Of a stretch of 64,000 nucleotides of DNA, positions 11,209-20,756 are shown piece after piece (position 1 is the stretch's first letter; each line of letters opens with the position of its first letter). The stretch covers positions 2,265,501 through 2,329,500 of the forward strand of contig NZ_CP101527.1 of the NCBI RefSeq assembly GCF_026427595.1, in the 5' to 3' direction. The notes beneath the pieces were generated by a model. The model did not search any database. It was not told the origin of the DNA and was given only the letters and a program-made list of their open reading frames with translations. Both the position numbers and the translations under genes were made by a program. Origin of the DNA: Alkalimarinus sediminis (GTDB taxonomy: Bacteria; Pseudomonadota; Gammaproteobacteria; Pseudomonadales; Oleiphilaceae).

Positions 11209-11718
11209 CTATCTAACAACCGATACGTTCTCAGCCTGTAAACCTTTATCGCCCTGGGTCACATTAAAACGGACTTGCTGACCCTGACGTAACGAACGGC
11301 GACCGTGGCCACGAATCGAACGGAAATGAACAAACACGTCATCCCCTGCATCACGAGTGATAAAACCGAAACCTTTGTTCACGTTGAACCACTTAACAGT
11401 TCCCTGCTCATCACCTTCTGGAGAGTCGTCATCGTCTTCTCCATAATAAGCGCTAGATCCTGCACCTGCGCTATTAGTTAATACACCTAGCGCCGCCACT
11501 AAACCAATAACAACAGCCGTAAGAAGGTAAGCGGTAATACCTGCCTGAGTACTTAAAAAGCCAATCAATTTTGAGACAGCTGTAGTGGCTTCAGCACTGA
11601 CACCTGCAAAACTAATAGCATCACCTGTTACAGCAAGAATAAGAAAACCCAATACAAATGGGGTGGGTATCGCGAATATAAGTCCGGTTACAATCGCTTT
11701 TACAGTTTGGTTGTTCAT
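11209..11718 (-). CDS. Membrane-anchored cold-shock-domain protein
   Basis: A 169-residue fusion. Two hydrophobic helices (about 12-31 and 61-80) are followed by an acidic linker ([14 protein letters not shown]) and a complete cold-shock domain from residue 106 to the end. The RNA-binding motifs are intact: RNP1 KGFGFI (115-120) and RNP2 VFVHF (128-132). Cold-shock domains bind single-stranded RNA or DNA and melt structure. This architecture would hold the nucleic-acid-binding domain at the cytoplasmic membrane face if both termini are inside. Its specific role is unknown. Confidence 0.85.
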   Translation of the reverse strand: MNNQTVKAIVTGLIFAIPTPFVLGFLILAVTGDAISFAGVSAEATTAVSKLIGFLSTQAGITAYLLTAVVIGLVAALGVLTNSAGAGSSAYYGEDDDDSPEGDEQGTVKWFNVNKGFGFITRDAGDDVFVHFRSIRGHGRRSLRQGQQVRFNVTQGDKGLQAENVSVVR

Positions 11719-11841
11719 GTAATGTATCTCAATAACTATTTATAATATTAAATCATCCTGGATTAGCCTCAGTGCGCGCTAACACTTAATAACGCAACAA
11801 AGCCAATTGAGTCAGGTACCTTTGTCGTGCCCTGCAAACTA

Positions 11842-11943
11842 TTATTCAAACATCCTACGCTGCTTGCACCCAAAAACCTCCCAATAGGCACCCTCAGAGT
11901 GAATAAGTTCACCATGAAAGCCCATTGAATCAAGAGCTGCAAT
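11842..11943 (-). pseudogene. Orphan C-terminal fragment resembling an ABC exporter tail
   Basis: The minus strand reads a 33-residue open stretch ending in a stop (ALDSMGFHGELIHSEGAYW, then EVFGC...). It is bounded upstream in frame by TGA at 11946-11944. The G-x-H-x-E-L-I-x-x-x-G-x-Y-W pattern resembles the extreme C-terminus of MsbA/MdlB-type ABC ATPases, after the H-loop. No Walker motifs lie upstream, so this appears to be a gene remnant. The rest of the 11719-12173 gap shows no gene, only the likely promoters and leaders of the cold-shock gene and slyX. Confidence 0.4.
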
Positions 11944-12173
11944 TCAGAGTATTCTATGTGAAATTGCGGACGGTAAGCCTCAAAAGATTAGTGTTTGGAA
12001 TTATGATTCCTTATAATTATGTCGGCTCACAGAACAATGATAGCAAAAAAATAAAATTGATGTATGAAATTCAAACAAAGTAATGATCTTCTGCTTCGTT
12101 TGACATCATTCTTACCCACAGGCCCGAGTAGATCAATTGATAACGACCAGACACTATATAGTGAGATGTTAAA

Positions 12174-12380
12174 ATGAACACCGAAGATCGACTGATTGAA
12201 CTAGAAACCAAAATGGCCTTCCAAGAAGACCTGCTACAAGATTTAAACGACGTAGTGGCTCGGCAAGAGCAACAACTTGAAAAACTCTGGCAAGCTAACC
12301 GATTGTTAAAAAGTCAACTAGACACAGTACATAGCGCAGTGGGAGAAGCTAGCAACGAAGCGCCTCCTCCACATTATTAG
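12174..12380 (+). CDS. slyX: SlyX family protein
   Basis: A 68-residue coiled-coil protein. MNTEDRLIELETKMAFQEDLLQDLND followed by heptad-rich QEQQLEKLWQANRLLKSQL, and the short PPPHY C-terminus, are characteristic of SlyX. SlyX has no firmly established biochemical function. It is a stand-alone gene here, convergent with the T6SS block and followed by a repeat element. Confidence 0.9.
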   Translation: MNTEDRLIELETKMAFQEDLLQDLNDVVARQEQQLEKLWQANRLLKSQLDTVHSAVGEASNEAPPPHY

Positions 12381-12456
12381 CCAATAATTTTTTCACACAT
12401 CTATCAGCTCAACTCTTTTATGCAAGCCCGCAGATGGACATGTATGCGCTAGGGCT

Positions 12457-12556
12457 TTGTAGCCGTGATGCAAGGAGGCGCGACTGGAATCAAGGGAGTC
12501 GTCATTTCTAATTCAGAACAAAACACTGACTCCGCTTCGCTGCATCAAGGCTACCA
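12457..12556 (-). repeat. ~100-bp palindromic repeat, inverted copy
   Basis: This element begins TTGTAGCCGTGATGCAAGGA and ends in TCCGCTTCGCTGCATCAAGG plus CTACCA. It is the reverse complement, diverged in the centre, of the units tandemly repeated at 20425-20753. The ends are imperfect terminal inverted repeats (TTGTAGCC.TGATG...GGAATC). It lies between slyX and tssH, both of which read towards it, and could fold into a terminator-like hairpin. No transposase is encoded. Confidence 0.75.
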
Positions 12557-12574
12557 AGCGGATATTTGGCGACT

Positions 12575-15247
12575 TTACTCGTTTGTTGTGGTTTCTAATA
12601 ACTTCCTGCGGCCTTTATCAACCACCCTATCCGACGCGGTAAACACTCCCCCCTCATAACTTAAATATACCTCCGGTAATTCAGTCTGTTGCGCCACCGA
12701 AGTCAAAATCAATTTAGACAGCTTTGGGGTAATATGCTGGTTAATCAGTCTATCGATATGCCTTGCACCCGCTTCTACCAATACACATCGACTAGTAAGC
12801 GCATCTAATACAGAATCAGAAATAACTAATTCAGTGCCTTGCGCCTGCAAACGCATAGAAAGCTGTTGAAGTTTACTTTGTACCAACAATTTCAACGTAC
12901 ATTGTTTAAGTGGGCGATAAGTTAATACTTCCATTCGAGCCAACAATGCGGGTTTAAAAAAATGATTTAATGTGGGCCTTATTTTTTCTAGCAATATCTC
13001 TGAACTGATAACTGAATCGCTATCAGTTTCTGAAGAGCATAGCGTTTCAATTTGATCAGAAGCTAGATTACTCGTTAAAACAACCACCGTATTTCGAAAG
13101 TCGATTAGCCGCCCTTCTCCATCATTCATCACTCCTTTATCAAATACCTGATAAAAAATATTCAACACATTAGGGTCAGCTTTTTCAACTTCGTCTAACA
13201 GTACGACTGAAAACGGTTTTTGTCTTACCGCCTCGGTGAGCACTCCGCCCTCACCATATCCCACATACCCTGGAGGTGAGCCAATTAAACGGGAGATAGT
13301 ATGTTTCTCCTGAAACTCAGACATGTTGATGGTTGTTAGGTATTTTTCACCACCAAACAAAGTATCAGCAATGGTTAGTGCGGTTTCTGTTTTCCCGACA
13401 CCACTGGGGCCAACTAATAGGAAAACGCCTAACGGCTTTCCGGGGTCATTCAACCCGACTCTAGCCTGACAAAGCAGCTCGCCAATTCGGGTTGTTGCAT
13501 CCGACTGCCCTTTGACTCTTGTTTCTAATTGAGTCGAAAGCGCGCCTAGCTTTTGCGCTTCATCCATCAGCATCTTACCTGCCGGTATTCCAGTCCACGC
13601 CGAAAGAACTTCACTAACTTGCTGTGCAGATACTTCATAATGCATCAAAGGTGATTCACCCTGAATATTATTTAGCTCTTGCCTAAGCTTTCTAACATTT
13701 GAAGCAACTTGATCGTCACTTTCATCCTCTTGCTTATCAACCATGCCGTCACGACAGGTTAGTATAGAGTCAACTACGCCCCGCTCTTGATGCCAAGCAG
13801 ACTCAGTTGCGACTAGCTTTAGCTTAAGCGCATCAACCGACTCGTAAAGTTTAGTGAGATCATTATCTTTCGAGTGGCTTCCGTACCCATCATTCAAAGA
13901 GTCTCTCTCAATGGCGTCTATTTTACGTTTTACGGTTTCTATCTTCTGCTCCAGTAACTCAACGGATGCCGGTTTACCTGCTAAGCCTGCTTTCACTCTT
14001 GCACATGCGGTATCAATTAGATCTATCGCTTTATCGGGTAGCTGCCTACCGGTGAGATAACGTGAAGAAAGTGATGCCGCTGATATCAAGGCATCATCTC
14101 TAATATAGATGCCATGCTGAGCTTCATAACGGTCTCTTAACCCTCTTAATAATGTAACCGTCTCTTCTACGCTCGGCTCTGCAACCTTAACAGATTGAAA
14201 CCGTCTAACTAATGCAGGGTCTTTCTCTATATAGCGTTTATATTCGACCAGTGTTGTCGCTGCGATGGTGCGTAATTCGCCTCTGGCAAGTGCAGGTTTT
14301 ATCAGGTTAGCCACATCACCGCCACCTTCGTTCGCGCCTGCGCCGACCATTAAGTGCGCTTCATCAATAAATAAAATAATAGGATGTATTGAGCTTTGAA
14401 TAGCCTCTATCAGATCTGTAATTCGTCGTTCAAACTCACCTTTGACACTGGCGCCTGCTTGTAATGCCGCGATGTCGAGCAACCTTAGGTCAACACCGAT
14501 AAGCTCTTCTGGCACTTTTCCATCAACAATTTTTTGAGCCAACCCCTCTACAATGGCCGTTTTACCCACACCCGCTTCGCCCAATAAAATCGGATTATTT
14601 TTTCTACGACGACAAAGTATATCAATGGCCTGACGTATCTCTTCATCACGTCCAATAACCGGGTCTAGCTCTGAGTTTCGGGCTAAATCTGTGAGACTAC
14701 TAGTGACTTTGGATAATACCCCTTCATCGGCAGCTAGCTCTTCTTGCTTAGCACTTTCTCCCTCGTCAACAGAGCCATCAACCTTAAACATATTGTCATT
14801 GGCATAAGCACCTTGAAGCAGTATTTTTAACTGATCAAATGATACAGCATTGAGCACTTCAATATACCGTCTGCGCCCGTAGCGCATTTGATTTTTAATC
14901 AATGCTAAAACAATAGTTCCGGCACTGATAAAAGGCAGCGACAGCTCTAGTGAACTCATCAACCAAGCATCCTGGAAGGCATGTAACAACAGCTCTGAAA
15001 AAACAGGTTTCGAGGATACGGTGGTACGAGAGTCTTGCTCAAACTGAACTGCTGCTCTGAATCGTTCAGGGTCAATATCAAACTGGTGCAGAATCTGTGT
15101 AAGTTCTGTCTCTCCATCTAATAAAGCCAACAGCAGATCTTCTAGGGTAATCTCAACCCCTTTGCGCTCAATACATGCAAAAGCTGAGCGTTCAATAGCC
15201 TGCTTAGCTTCAGGGTTGAGAGTATCTATGAGTTTTGCCAATTCCAT
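12575..15247 (-). CDS. tssH: Type VI secretion AAA+ ATPase ClpV/TssH
   Basis: Hexameric unfoldase that disassembles contracted TssB/TssC sheaths for reuse. The 890 residues have a Clp N-domain (about 1-150) and a first AAA+ module with GEAGVGKT near 222 and [13 protein letters not shown]. An M-domain-like coiled coil follows (about 400-520), then a second AAA+ module with GPSGVGKT near 612 and [10 protein letters not shown]. The N-terminal [19 protein letters not shown] and location among tss genes distinguish it from ClpB. It is the last gene of the visible T6SS operon. Confidence 0.95.
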   Translation of the reverse strand: MELAKLIDTLNPEAKQAIERSAFACIERKGVEITLEDLLLALLDGETELTQILHQFDIDPERFRAAVQFEQDSRTTVSSKPVFSELLLHAFQDAWLMSSLELSLPFISAGTIVLALIKNQMRYGRRRYIEVLNAVSFDQLKILLQGAYANDNMFKVDGSVDEGESAKQEELAADEGVLSKVTSSLTDLARNSELDPVIGRDEEIRQAIDILCRRRKNNPILLGEAGVGKTAIVEGLAQKIVDGKVPEELIGVDLRLLDIAALQAGASVKGEFERRITDLIEAIQSSIHPIILFIDEAHLMVGAGANEGGGDVANLIKPALARGELRTIAATTLVEYKRYIEKDPALVRRFQSVKVAEPSVEETVTLLRGLRDRYEAQHGIYIRDDALISAASLSSRYLTGRQLPDKAIDLIDTACARVKAGLAGKPASVELLEQKIETVKRKIDAIERDSLNDGYGSHSKDNDLTKLYESVDALKLKLVATESAWHQERGVVDSILTCRDGMVDKQEDESDDQVASNVRKLRQELNNIQGESPLMHYEVSAQQVSEVLSAWTGIPAGKMLMDEAQKLGALSTQLETRVKGQSDATTRIGELLCQARVGLNDPGKPLGVFLLVGPSGVGKTETALTIADTLFGGEKYLTTINMSEFQEKHTISRLIGSPPGYVGYGEGGVLTEAVRQKPFSVVLLDEVEKADPNVLNIFYQVFDKGVMNDGEGRLIDFRNTVVVLTSNLASDQIETLCSSETDSDSVISSEILLEKIRPTLNHFFKPALLARMEVLTYRPLKQCTLKLLVQSKLQQLSMRLQAQGTELVISDSVLDALTSRCVLVEAGARHIDRLINQHITPKLSKLILTSVAQQTELPEVYLSYEGGVFTASDRVVDKGRRKLLETTTNE

Positions 15248-15298
15248 TGGTCTATTCCTTACATCCTGTATGAATTTTTGTACACTTATAGTATGAAG

Positions 15299-16552
15299 TT
15301 AAATATTTATCACTGCGTTTTTCGTTTCACCCAACCCCATACCTAACCCCAGCGCTCTATCTGTTTGGTTTACTTGCTTACTTTGATCCCCCCCATCATC
15401 AACAGCATGGTCAAACTGAGCAAACTCAGGTTGGTAGCTTTCGCTGGCGCTATACGCTTCATTGATATGTTTTTTATAGTTATGGTCTTTAACGTTAAGG
15501 CCTATAGCGTTATGACCTATAGCGTTATGACCTATAGCGGTATTGTCTATAGAGAAATGGCTGGTAGACAGATTGCCAATTTGAGACCTTCCTTTGAATA
15601 TATCACCAACATTTAACGTCATTTGGTAGTCGTGCGGGGTGTTAAATAATAAGGCGATCAGCTCTCGCGCTGTTTCATTTTGATCACCTCCAGGTAACCA
15701 TTGAACAAGCTGCTCTGGCGAGCTTAACTTCACATCGATAACCACGCCACTACAGTCAGTAACTGTTTGTCCAAGCACAAGCGACTCGCTCAATGTTACG
15801 TTATTTTGTCCTAGACCATTAAGCTGGTCTTTAGGAATATCAGTAACACCCGAAACCAGTGATTGAGTTGTGATCATCACATCAGTAAAGAGCTGATTGA
15901 GCGCTTGTTCTAACAGATCAATTGAAGCGCATCGAGTCGCCAAAAGCCCTGCCAAAGGCATCAAACGAGGCAACGTAAGGTATTTTAAGGATGCCAAACG
16001 CCCGTCATCTATGCCCCATATCGATAACAACGCAGTCGAGAACTCATCAGATGCCTGTTGAGGTTTATTATCTCTAGTATTCCCATTGCCACTTAGGTTG
16101 TCCGAAAGGCGACCTGCAATTCGATACTTATTCCAAGCGTCATAAAAAAGCGAGATAGCCTGATGGTTAAAAAGATCGTAAAACTGTTTTAGATCTTTGC
16201 CTTCTTCATAGTCAGCATCTACCGAAGCGGTCGCTTGCTCAGAGCTGCCATCGCCATCAAAACCTAATATTCGCTCGGTATAAAAAGCGGGTAATGGGGA
16301 GGTGGTGCCATATAACCCCATTAAACTAACATCTACTGTGACTTTGGGCTTGTCACCTATTAGCGTTAAGCGGGCAGCCGATAACTCTCCTGCCGGGTGT
16401 GACAAACTGGCTGTCGCTCGGTATCGAATACTGCCAGAGTCGAAGCCGCAGTGCTGCAGGTATTGACGAAAAGCAATAAAACTAAAGCGTTGTGGTTCAT
16501 CTAGCGAATCGAATTCTAGTTCAGCTGACAAGCCCCTACCCTCGCATTCCAC
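15299..16552 (-). CDS. tssG: Type VI secretion baseplate subunit TssG
   Basis: Baseplate wedge component that forms a complex with TssE, TssF and TssK. The 417-residue protein has the family segments FIAFRQYLQHCGF and VSLMGLYGTTSPLPAFYTE. It is longer than the usual ~330-350 residues, with a low-complexity C-terminal extension holding three copies of a 15-bp unit (15501-15545) that encode A-I-G-H/L-N pentapeptides. The chosen ATG at 16552 overlaps the end of tssF by 37 bp. Function of the extension is unknown. Confidence 0.92.
   Translation of the reverse strand: MECEGRGLSAELEFDSLDEPQRFSFIAFRQYLQHCGFDSGSIRYRATASLSHPAGELSAARLTLIGDKPKVTVDVSLMGLYGTTSPLPAFYTERILGFDGDGSSEQATASVDADYEEGKDLKQFYDLFNHQAISLFYDAWNKYRIAGRLSDNLSGNGNTRDNKPQQASDEFSTALLSIWGIDDGRLASLKYLTLPRLMPLAGLLATRCASIDLLEQALNQLFTDVMITTQSLVSGVTDIPKDQLNGLGQNNVTLSESLVLGQTVTDCSGVVIDVKLSSPEQLVQWLPGGDQNETARELIALLFNTPHDYQMTLNVGDIFKGRSQIGNLSTSHFSIDNTAIGHNAIGHNAIGLNVKDHNYKKHINEAYSASESYQPEFAQFDHAVDDGGDQSKQVNQTDRALGLGMGLGETKNAVINI
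15501..15545 (-). repeat. 15-bp tandem repeat inside tssG
   Basis: Three head-to-tail copies of CCTATAGCGTTATGA (the last one diverged) encode the pentapeptide series AIGHN-AIGHN-AIGLN in the C-terminal extension of TssG. In-frame short tandem repeats can expand or contract by slippage without frameshift. Confidence 0.8.
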
Positions 16553-18399
16553 TGCATGACATCACCTTCTGGTGATATTTTGATGGTTAGCCGATGAAAG
16601 CTATTCACCGCTGCACTCAAAACAAAAAATTCATTTAGAATTTCTCCTAGCAGAAAGATATCGCCAAGCCCTGAAAAGTTTTGGCCATTTACACGCAGTT
16701 CAACTTCACTTCCTCTAACAGGGACGCCTTTGAACAGCCTTGTTGCAGGAGTGATTTTAAGACCTGTTAACCCTTGGAGCTTTAATTTTGTTGCCGCTTG
16801 CTGCTGCTTATCAAACAACCCCCTTAAGTCGAACTGGCTGATTAACCCCTTAAGTCCGTCAAGGTTGTGCAGTTTATTAATATTAATGGCTGAATGAGAG
16901 ATCATTCGCCAGATCCAGTTCATTTTGGTTGCAGGCGAGTATGACGGTGTTACGGTAGCGATGTTCTGGCAGTTGAGATACTCAGGGATAGACGACGTCT
17001 CTTGGCAGATATCCCCCACTCTCAACATACTGGGCAGATGACGATTACTACAGGTTACTTCACCACTAATGGTTTCAGAACTAGTCACTGATCGTCCTCG
17101 CCCTGCGAGCTTGTGCATACCCTCAGGTTTTCGCTGTGTAACGGGCACAAAAGAGAGGTAGGTTTCTTGTCCTTTACCATTAATCGCGGGCCTTTGTTGG
17201 CTCCAATATACGTTAGGGCTATCAATAAAATCAGGAGCTTGCATTTGACTGGGGCAAAACGATTCAAGAGAAGAGTATTGAGTTATTGCTCTTGATTCTG
17301 GGCTCCACCCTTCTATTTTATCAACGGTCATTATTTCATAGTGATCAGGACTCGGCGCTTCGACATTCAATCGATGCTCGGCGCGAGTGTGATCACGCAG
17401 AAAAGGGCGCATTGACGCTTTAAATTGATTAACCGCGGGCGAGCAGAACAGCCTAATATTTTCTGCTGTAGGGTAATCCGGTGACGGTAGTATATGATCT
17501 AGCTTAAATTCAACAACAATACTATTGATACTCTCTAAATCAATAGCATTGTTGCCAGAGAGATTACCGCTATTAGCTAGACGACGATCACCTTCGCCAT
17601 GACCACCGTTACGAATCAATGCACCTACCCTAGCTAAGTTCAAATACAAAAACTTCTCAGGAAAGCAAAAATACTCAAACAGCAATCTATGGCCTGAAAA
17701 CTGCTCACCAGATGCAGGAAACAGACGCTGAGAAGGCGCTAATCCACCCGCACCGATAGCAGAAGCAGGCAGTGAACCAAGCTTAACTTTGCGGTCTTCG
17801 TTTAGCCCCCACACATCAACGCCTGTCACCCGCTGCCTAAATAAGTAGTACCACAAGCTGGTTTTAGGGAATGCACCATGCAAGTGAATATTCAGATCAT
17901 CTAACGTTATATCCTTAGGTGCGGTTTGCTGAAACAGATCAAGTCTCAACTCAATATTTGACATACCACCAGATTCAGTCACCTCAACCGAACTAATCCG
18001 CATGGGCTCTAGGTCAAGATCAAAAGAGGTCTGAAACGAGCAAGCGGTTCCATCAATAGGCTTAGACTTAACTTCAGCGCCTTTTGCTAATCGCTGTCGC
18101 CCCGATAGAATATCCATCGGTTTTAGTTCAACAGTGGTGACCGAAGGTATCGATTGTAGGAAGTGAGGCCAAACTAACTTAATAAGTGACCATGCAAATT
18201 CAGGCAAATCATCATCTAGCTTTTGCCTAATTCTGCCAGTTAGAAATGCAAACCCTTCGAGCAATCGCTCAACATCTGGATCTTGCCCTTCCATAGATAG
18301 AAAAGGCGCAAGACGAGGGTTCTGCTCTGAAAACTCTCTACCCAATTCCCTTAGTGCTGAGAGTTCTGTTTGAAAGTATCGACTGTACTGCATTGGCAT
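16516..18399 (-). CDS. tssF: Type VI secretion baseplate subunit TssF
   Basis: Largest baseplate wedge protein, partner of TssG. The 627 residues start with the strongly conserved YFQTELSALRELGREFSEQN and contain DPDVERLLEGFAFLTGRIRQ. Both are hallmark N-terminal TssF motifs. It overlaps tssG at its 3' end and starts 16 bp downstream of tssE, consistent with co-translation of baseplate parts. Confidence 0.95.
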   Translation of the reverse strand: MPMQYSRYFQTELSALRELGREFSEQNPRLAPFLSMEGQDPDVERLLEGFAFLTGRIRQKLDDDLPEFAWSLIKLVWPHFLQSIPSVTTVELKPMDILSGRQRLAKGAEVKSKPIDGTACSFQTSFDLDLEPMRISSVEVTESGGMSNIELRLDLFQQTAPKDITLDDLNIHLHGAFPKTSLWYYLFRQRVTGVDVWGLNEDRKVKLGSLPASAIGAGGLAPSQRLFPASGEQFSGHRLLFEYFCFPEKFLYLNLARVGALIRNGGHGEGDRRLANSGNLSGNNAIDLESINSIVVEFKLDHILPSPDYPTAENIRLFCSPAVNQFKASMRPFLRDHTRAEHRLNVEAPSPDHYEIMTVDKIEGWSPESRAITQYSSLESFCPSQMQAPDFIDSPNVYWSQQRPAINGKGQETYLSFVPVTQRKPEGMHKLAGRGRSVTSSETISGEVTCSNRHLPSMLRVGDICQETSSIPEYLNCQNIATVTPSYSPATKMNWIWRMISHSAININKLHNLDGLKGLISQFDLRGLFDKQQQAATKLKLQGLTGLKITPATRLFKGVPVRGSEVELRVNGQNFSGLGDIFLLGEILNEFFVLSAAVNSFHRLTIKISPEGDVMQWNARVGACQLN

Positions 18400-18415
18400 C
18401 CTGCCATATTAGTGT

Positions 18416-18832
18416 TTAAGCGGTTTTCACAAATGCTTGGCCTGAACCTGTAATCACCGTTTCAAATTGAAAAGCACTTGCATCCATTGAGGCAGAGGCT
18501 AACCTAACATCCACCTGATATTTAAGCTGAAGAGGCTGTGAGGTATCGGGTATATAGCTTACCACTACATCCTCAATTCGTGGTTCATACTTCAATAGAA
18601 ACTGCTTAATCGCCTTTTGCAATTGATAGATTGCATCAGGAAACTCATGGACGAGATCGTTAAAATCTGGCATACCATAGTCAGGTAGCGATGATACGCT
18701 ACCCTCTCTGACATTGAGCATCTGCTGTAAATTCGACTTTACTGACTCGATCAACGATTGGTGATCAACATTCATCGAATAAGTAGATGCTCTCTTTTTC
18801 TCTAAACGCTCGAAAAGCGATAGTTCTTTCAT
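18416..18832 (-). CDS. tssE: Type VI secretion baseplate subunit TssE (gp25-like)
   Basis: Phage T4 gp25-like protein that nucleates sheath assembly on the baseplate. The 138-residue length is normal. LFERLEKKR at the N-terminus, LNVREGSVSSLPDYGMPDFN and the terminal IED...Y segments match the family. A conserved E of the EPR motif is visible in KYEPRIEDVVV. It lies between tssC and tssF. Confidence 0.95.
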   Translation of the reverse strand: MKELSLFERLEKKRASTYSMNVDHQSLIESVKSNLQQMLNVREGSVSSLPDYGMPDFNDLVHEFPDAIYQLQKAIKQFLLKYEPRIEDVVVSYIPDTSQPLQLKYQVDVRLASASMDASAFQFETVITGSGQAFVKTA

Positions 18833-18859
18833 TTTATTTACATCAGCAGCGGTTAAGAG

Positions 18860-20347
18860 TTAAGACTTTTCTAACTTCCCGACCAAGGACAACTCAAAAT
18901 CTGCCCCCATATATTTGAAGTGCGGTCTAACACTTAAACCGATTTTATAGATACCAGGTTGGCCTTCAACTTCGTTAACGGTAACCTTTGCTGCTCGCAA
19001 TGGACGCTGACTGCGAACCTCTGCACTTGGGTTTTCTTGGTCTGCGATATAATTACTAATCCAAACATTTAGCTCATTCTCGATATCCGTCCGCTCTTTC
19101 CAACTACCAATATTTTCTCTTTGCAGCACTTTAAGGTAGTGAGCCAGTCGGTTGATGATAAACATATAAGGTAACTGAGTACTCAAGCGATGATTTAACT
19201 CGCTGCGCTTAGCCTCTTCATTATTACCAAAGTATTTTACCTTCATGGTTGAGTTGGCCGAAAAGAACGCGGCGTTATCACTGCCTTTTCTCATAGTTAG
19301 CGGGATAAAGCCTTCTTCAGCTAGCTCAAACTCACGTCGATCAGAGATAAGAATTTCTGTCGGAATTTTAGATTCTATTTCACCCAAGGACTCAAAGTGA
19401 TGAACCGGCAGGTCTTCAACCGCTCCTCCACTGCGAGGCCCGACAATGTTAGGGCACCAGCGATACTTGGCGAAGCTGTCAGTTAATCGTGTCGCAAACG
19501 AAAAGGCTGTATTACCCCATAAGTAATTTGAGTGCTTACCATCAATACGCTCGTTATATTCAAATGATTTGACCGGGTTATTTTCAGCATCATAAGGGGC
19601 TCGTAAAAGAAAGCGCGGCGCTGTTAACCCTACATACTTAGCATCTTCAGACTCTCTAAAGCTCTGCCATTTAGCATATTGTGGCCCTTCGAATATCGAG
19701 TGAAGCTCTTTTAGGTTCGGTAATTCTTCATAGCTATCAATACCAAAAAACTTAGGTGCTGCGGCCGCAATAAATGGCGCGTGGGACATAGACGCTACAG
19801 CCGCACACCCCTGCATTACTTTCATATCAGCAGCGCCAGGACCTAGGTCATAATTGGCAATAATACCGCCGACAGGCTCACCACCAAACTGGCCGTATTC
19901 ACTGCTGTAAACAAGCTTATATAGTCCAGAACGAGTTACATCGGGAGCATCTTCAAAGTCCTCATATAGGTCTTCTTTTGATACATTTAACAGTGATATT
20001 CTAATATTTTGGGTGAAGTCAGTACGATCTACCAATAACTTTAACCCACGCCAGGCGGACTCAAGTTTTTGGAACTCTTTGTGGTGTAGCACTTCATCCA
20101 CTTGCTGACTTAACTTAGAGTCCAACTCAGCAATCATTCTATCAATCAGGTTTTTGTTGACGCGTTCTTCTCTATTATCATCGCTTAACAGCTCAGCGAT
20201 AAAAGCGCCTACACCGCGCTTTGCAACATCATAACCGTCATCGGTTGGCTGCATTTTTGTTTGTTGCACTATCTGGTCGAGTAGCGAACTCTCTTCTAGC
20301 TCAACAGCACGGTTACCAGTGGCTAACATCCTTTCGTAGTTAGACAT
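18860..20347 (-). CDS. tssC: Type VI secretion contractile sheath large subunit TssC
   Basis: Large sheath protein (VipB/ImpC) that forms the contractile tube with TssB. The 495 residues contain family hallmarks: FQKLESAWRGLKLLVDRTDF, YSSEYGQFGGEPVGGIIANY, SRFLLRAPY-like APRFLLRAPYDAENNPV, and a C-terminal ending that is important for ClpV recycling in the partner subunit. It is separated from tssB by an unusual 409-nt repeat-filled gap, while in most clusters the two are nearly adjacent. Confidence 0.97.
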   Translation of the reverse strand: MSNYERMLATGNRAVELEESSLLDQIVQQTKMQPTDDGYDVAKRGVGAFIAELLSDDNREERVNKNLIDRMIAELDSKLSQQVDEVLHHKEFQKLESAWRGLKLLVDRTDFTQNIRISLLNVSKEDLYEDFEDAPDVTRSGLYKLVYSSEYGQFGGEPVGGIIANYDLGPGAADMKVMQGCAAVASMSHAPFIAAAAPKFFGIDSYEELPNLKELHSIFEGPQYAKWQSFRESEDAKYVGLTAPRFLLRAPYDAENNPVKSFEYNERIDGKHSNYLWGNTAFSFATRLTDSFAKYRWCPNIVGPRSGGAVEDLPVHHFESLGEIESKIPTEILISDRREFELAEEGFIPLTMRKGSDNAAFFSANSTMKVKYFGNNEEAKRSELNHRLSTQLPYMFIINRLAHYLKVLQRENIGSWKERTDIENELNVWISNYIADQENPSAEVRSQRPLRAAKVTVNEVEGQPGIYKIGLSVRPHFKYMGADFELSLVGKLEKS

Positions 20348-20424
20348 ACTAATTCCTTTTAGTGGTTATCTTAAATATTAGATTTTTATGCAAGCATTTA
20401 GAATGCCCAATAAAACCCCTTTCC

Positions 20425-20753
20425 TTGTAGTCTTGATGCAGCGAAGCGGAATCAGGGTTTAGATTCTGCATTCCACAATGACCCTCCCTTGATTCCAGTC
20501 GTGCCTCCTTTCATCACGGCTACAAAACCTTAGCCCATTCAGCATACTCTCCAATATACCCACCCGCCCTTGTAGCCTTGATGCAGCGAAGCGGAATCAG
20601 GGTTTAGGTTCTGCATTCCACAATGACACTCCCTTGATTCCAGTCGTGCCTCCTTTCATCACGGCTACAAAACCTTAGCGCATTCAGCATACTCTCCAAT
20701 ATACCTACCCGCCCTTGTAGCCTTGATACAGCGAAGCGGAATCAGGGTTTATG
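20425..20753 (+). repeat. 145-bp-period tandem repeat array between tssB and tssC
   Basis: Units start at 20425, 20570 and 20715, a period of exactly 145 bp. Each complete unit is a ~101-bp element (20425-20525, 20570-20670) with imperfect terminal inverted repeats beginning TTGTAG and ending GGCTACAA. A near-identical 44-bp spacer follows. The third unit is truncated at about 20753, 3-4 bp before the tssB stop codon. An inverted single copy lies at 12457-12556. The array fills the 20348-20756 gap; I see no gene in it. Confidence 0.85.
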
Positions 20754-20756
20754 GTT

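Noticed and set aside
12465-12659. 64-residue plus-strand frame after slyX
   Set aside because: It runs through the inverted repeat copy and into the tssH 3' end; no RBS and no protein-like features.
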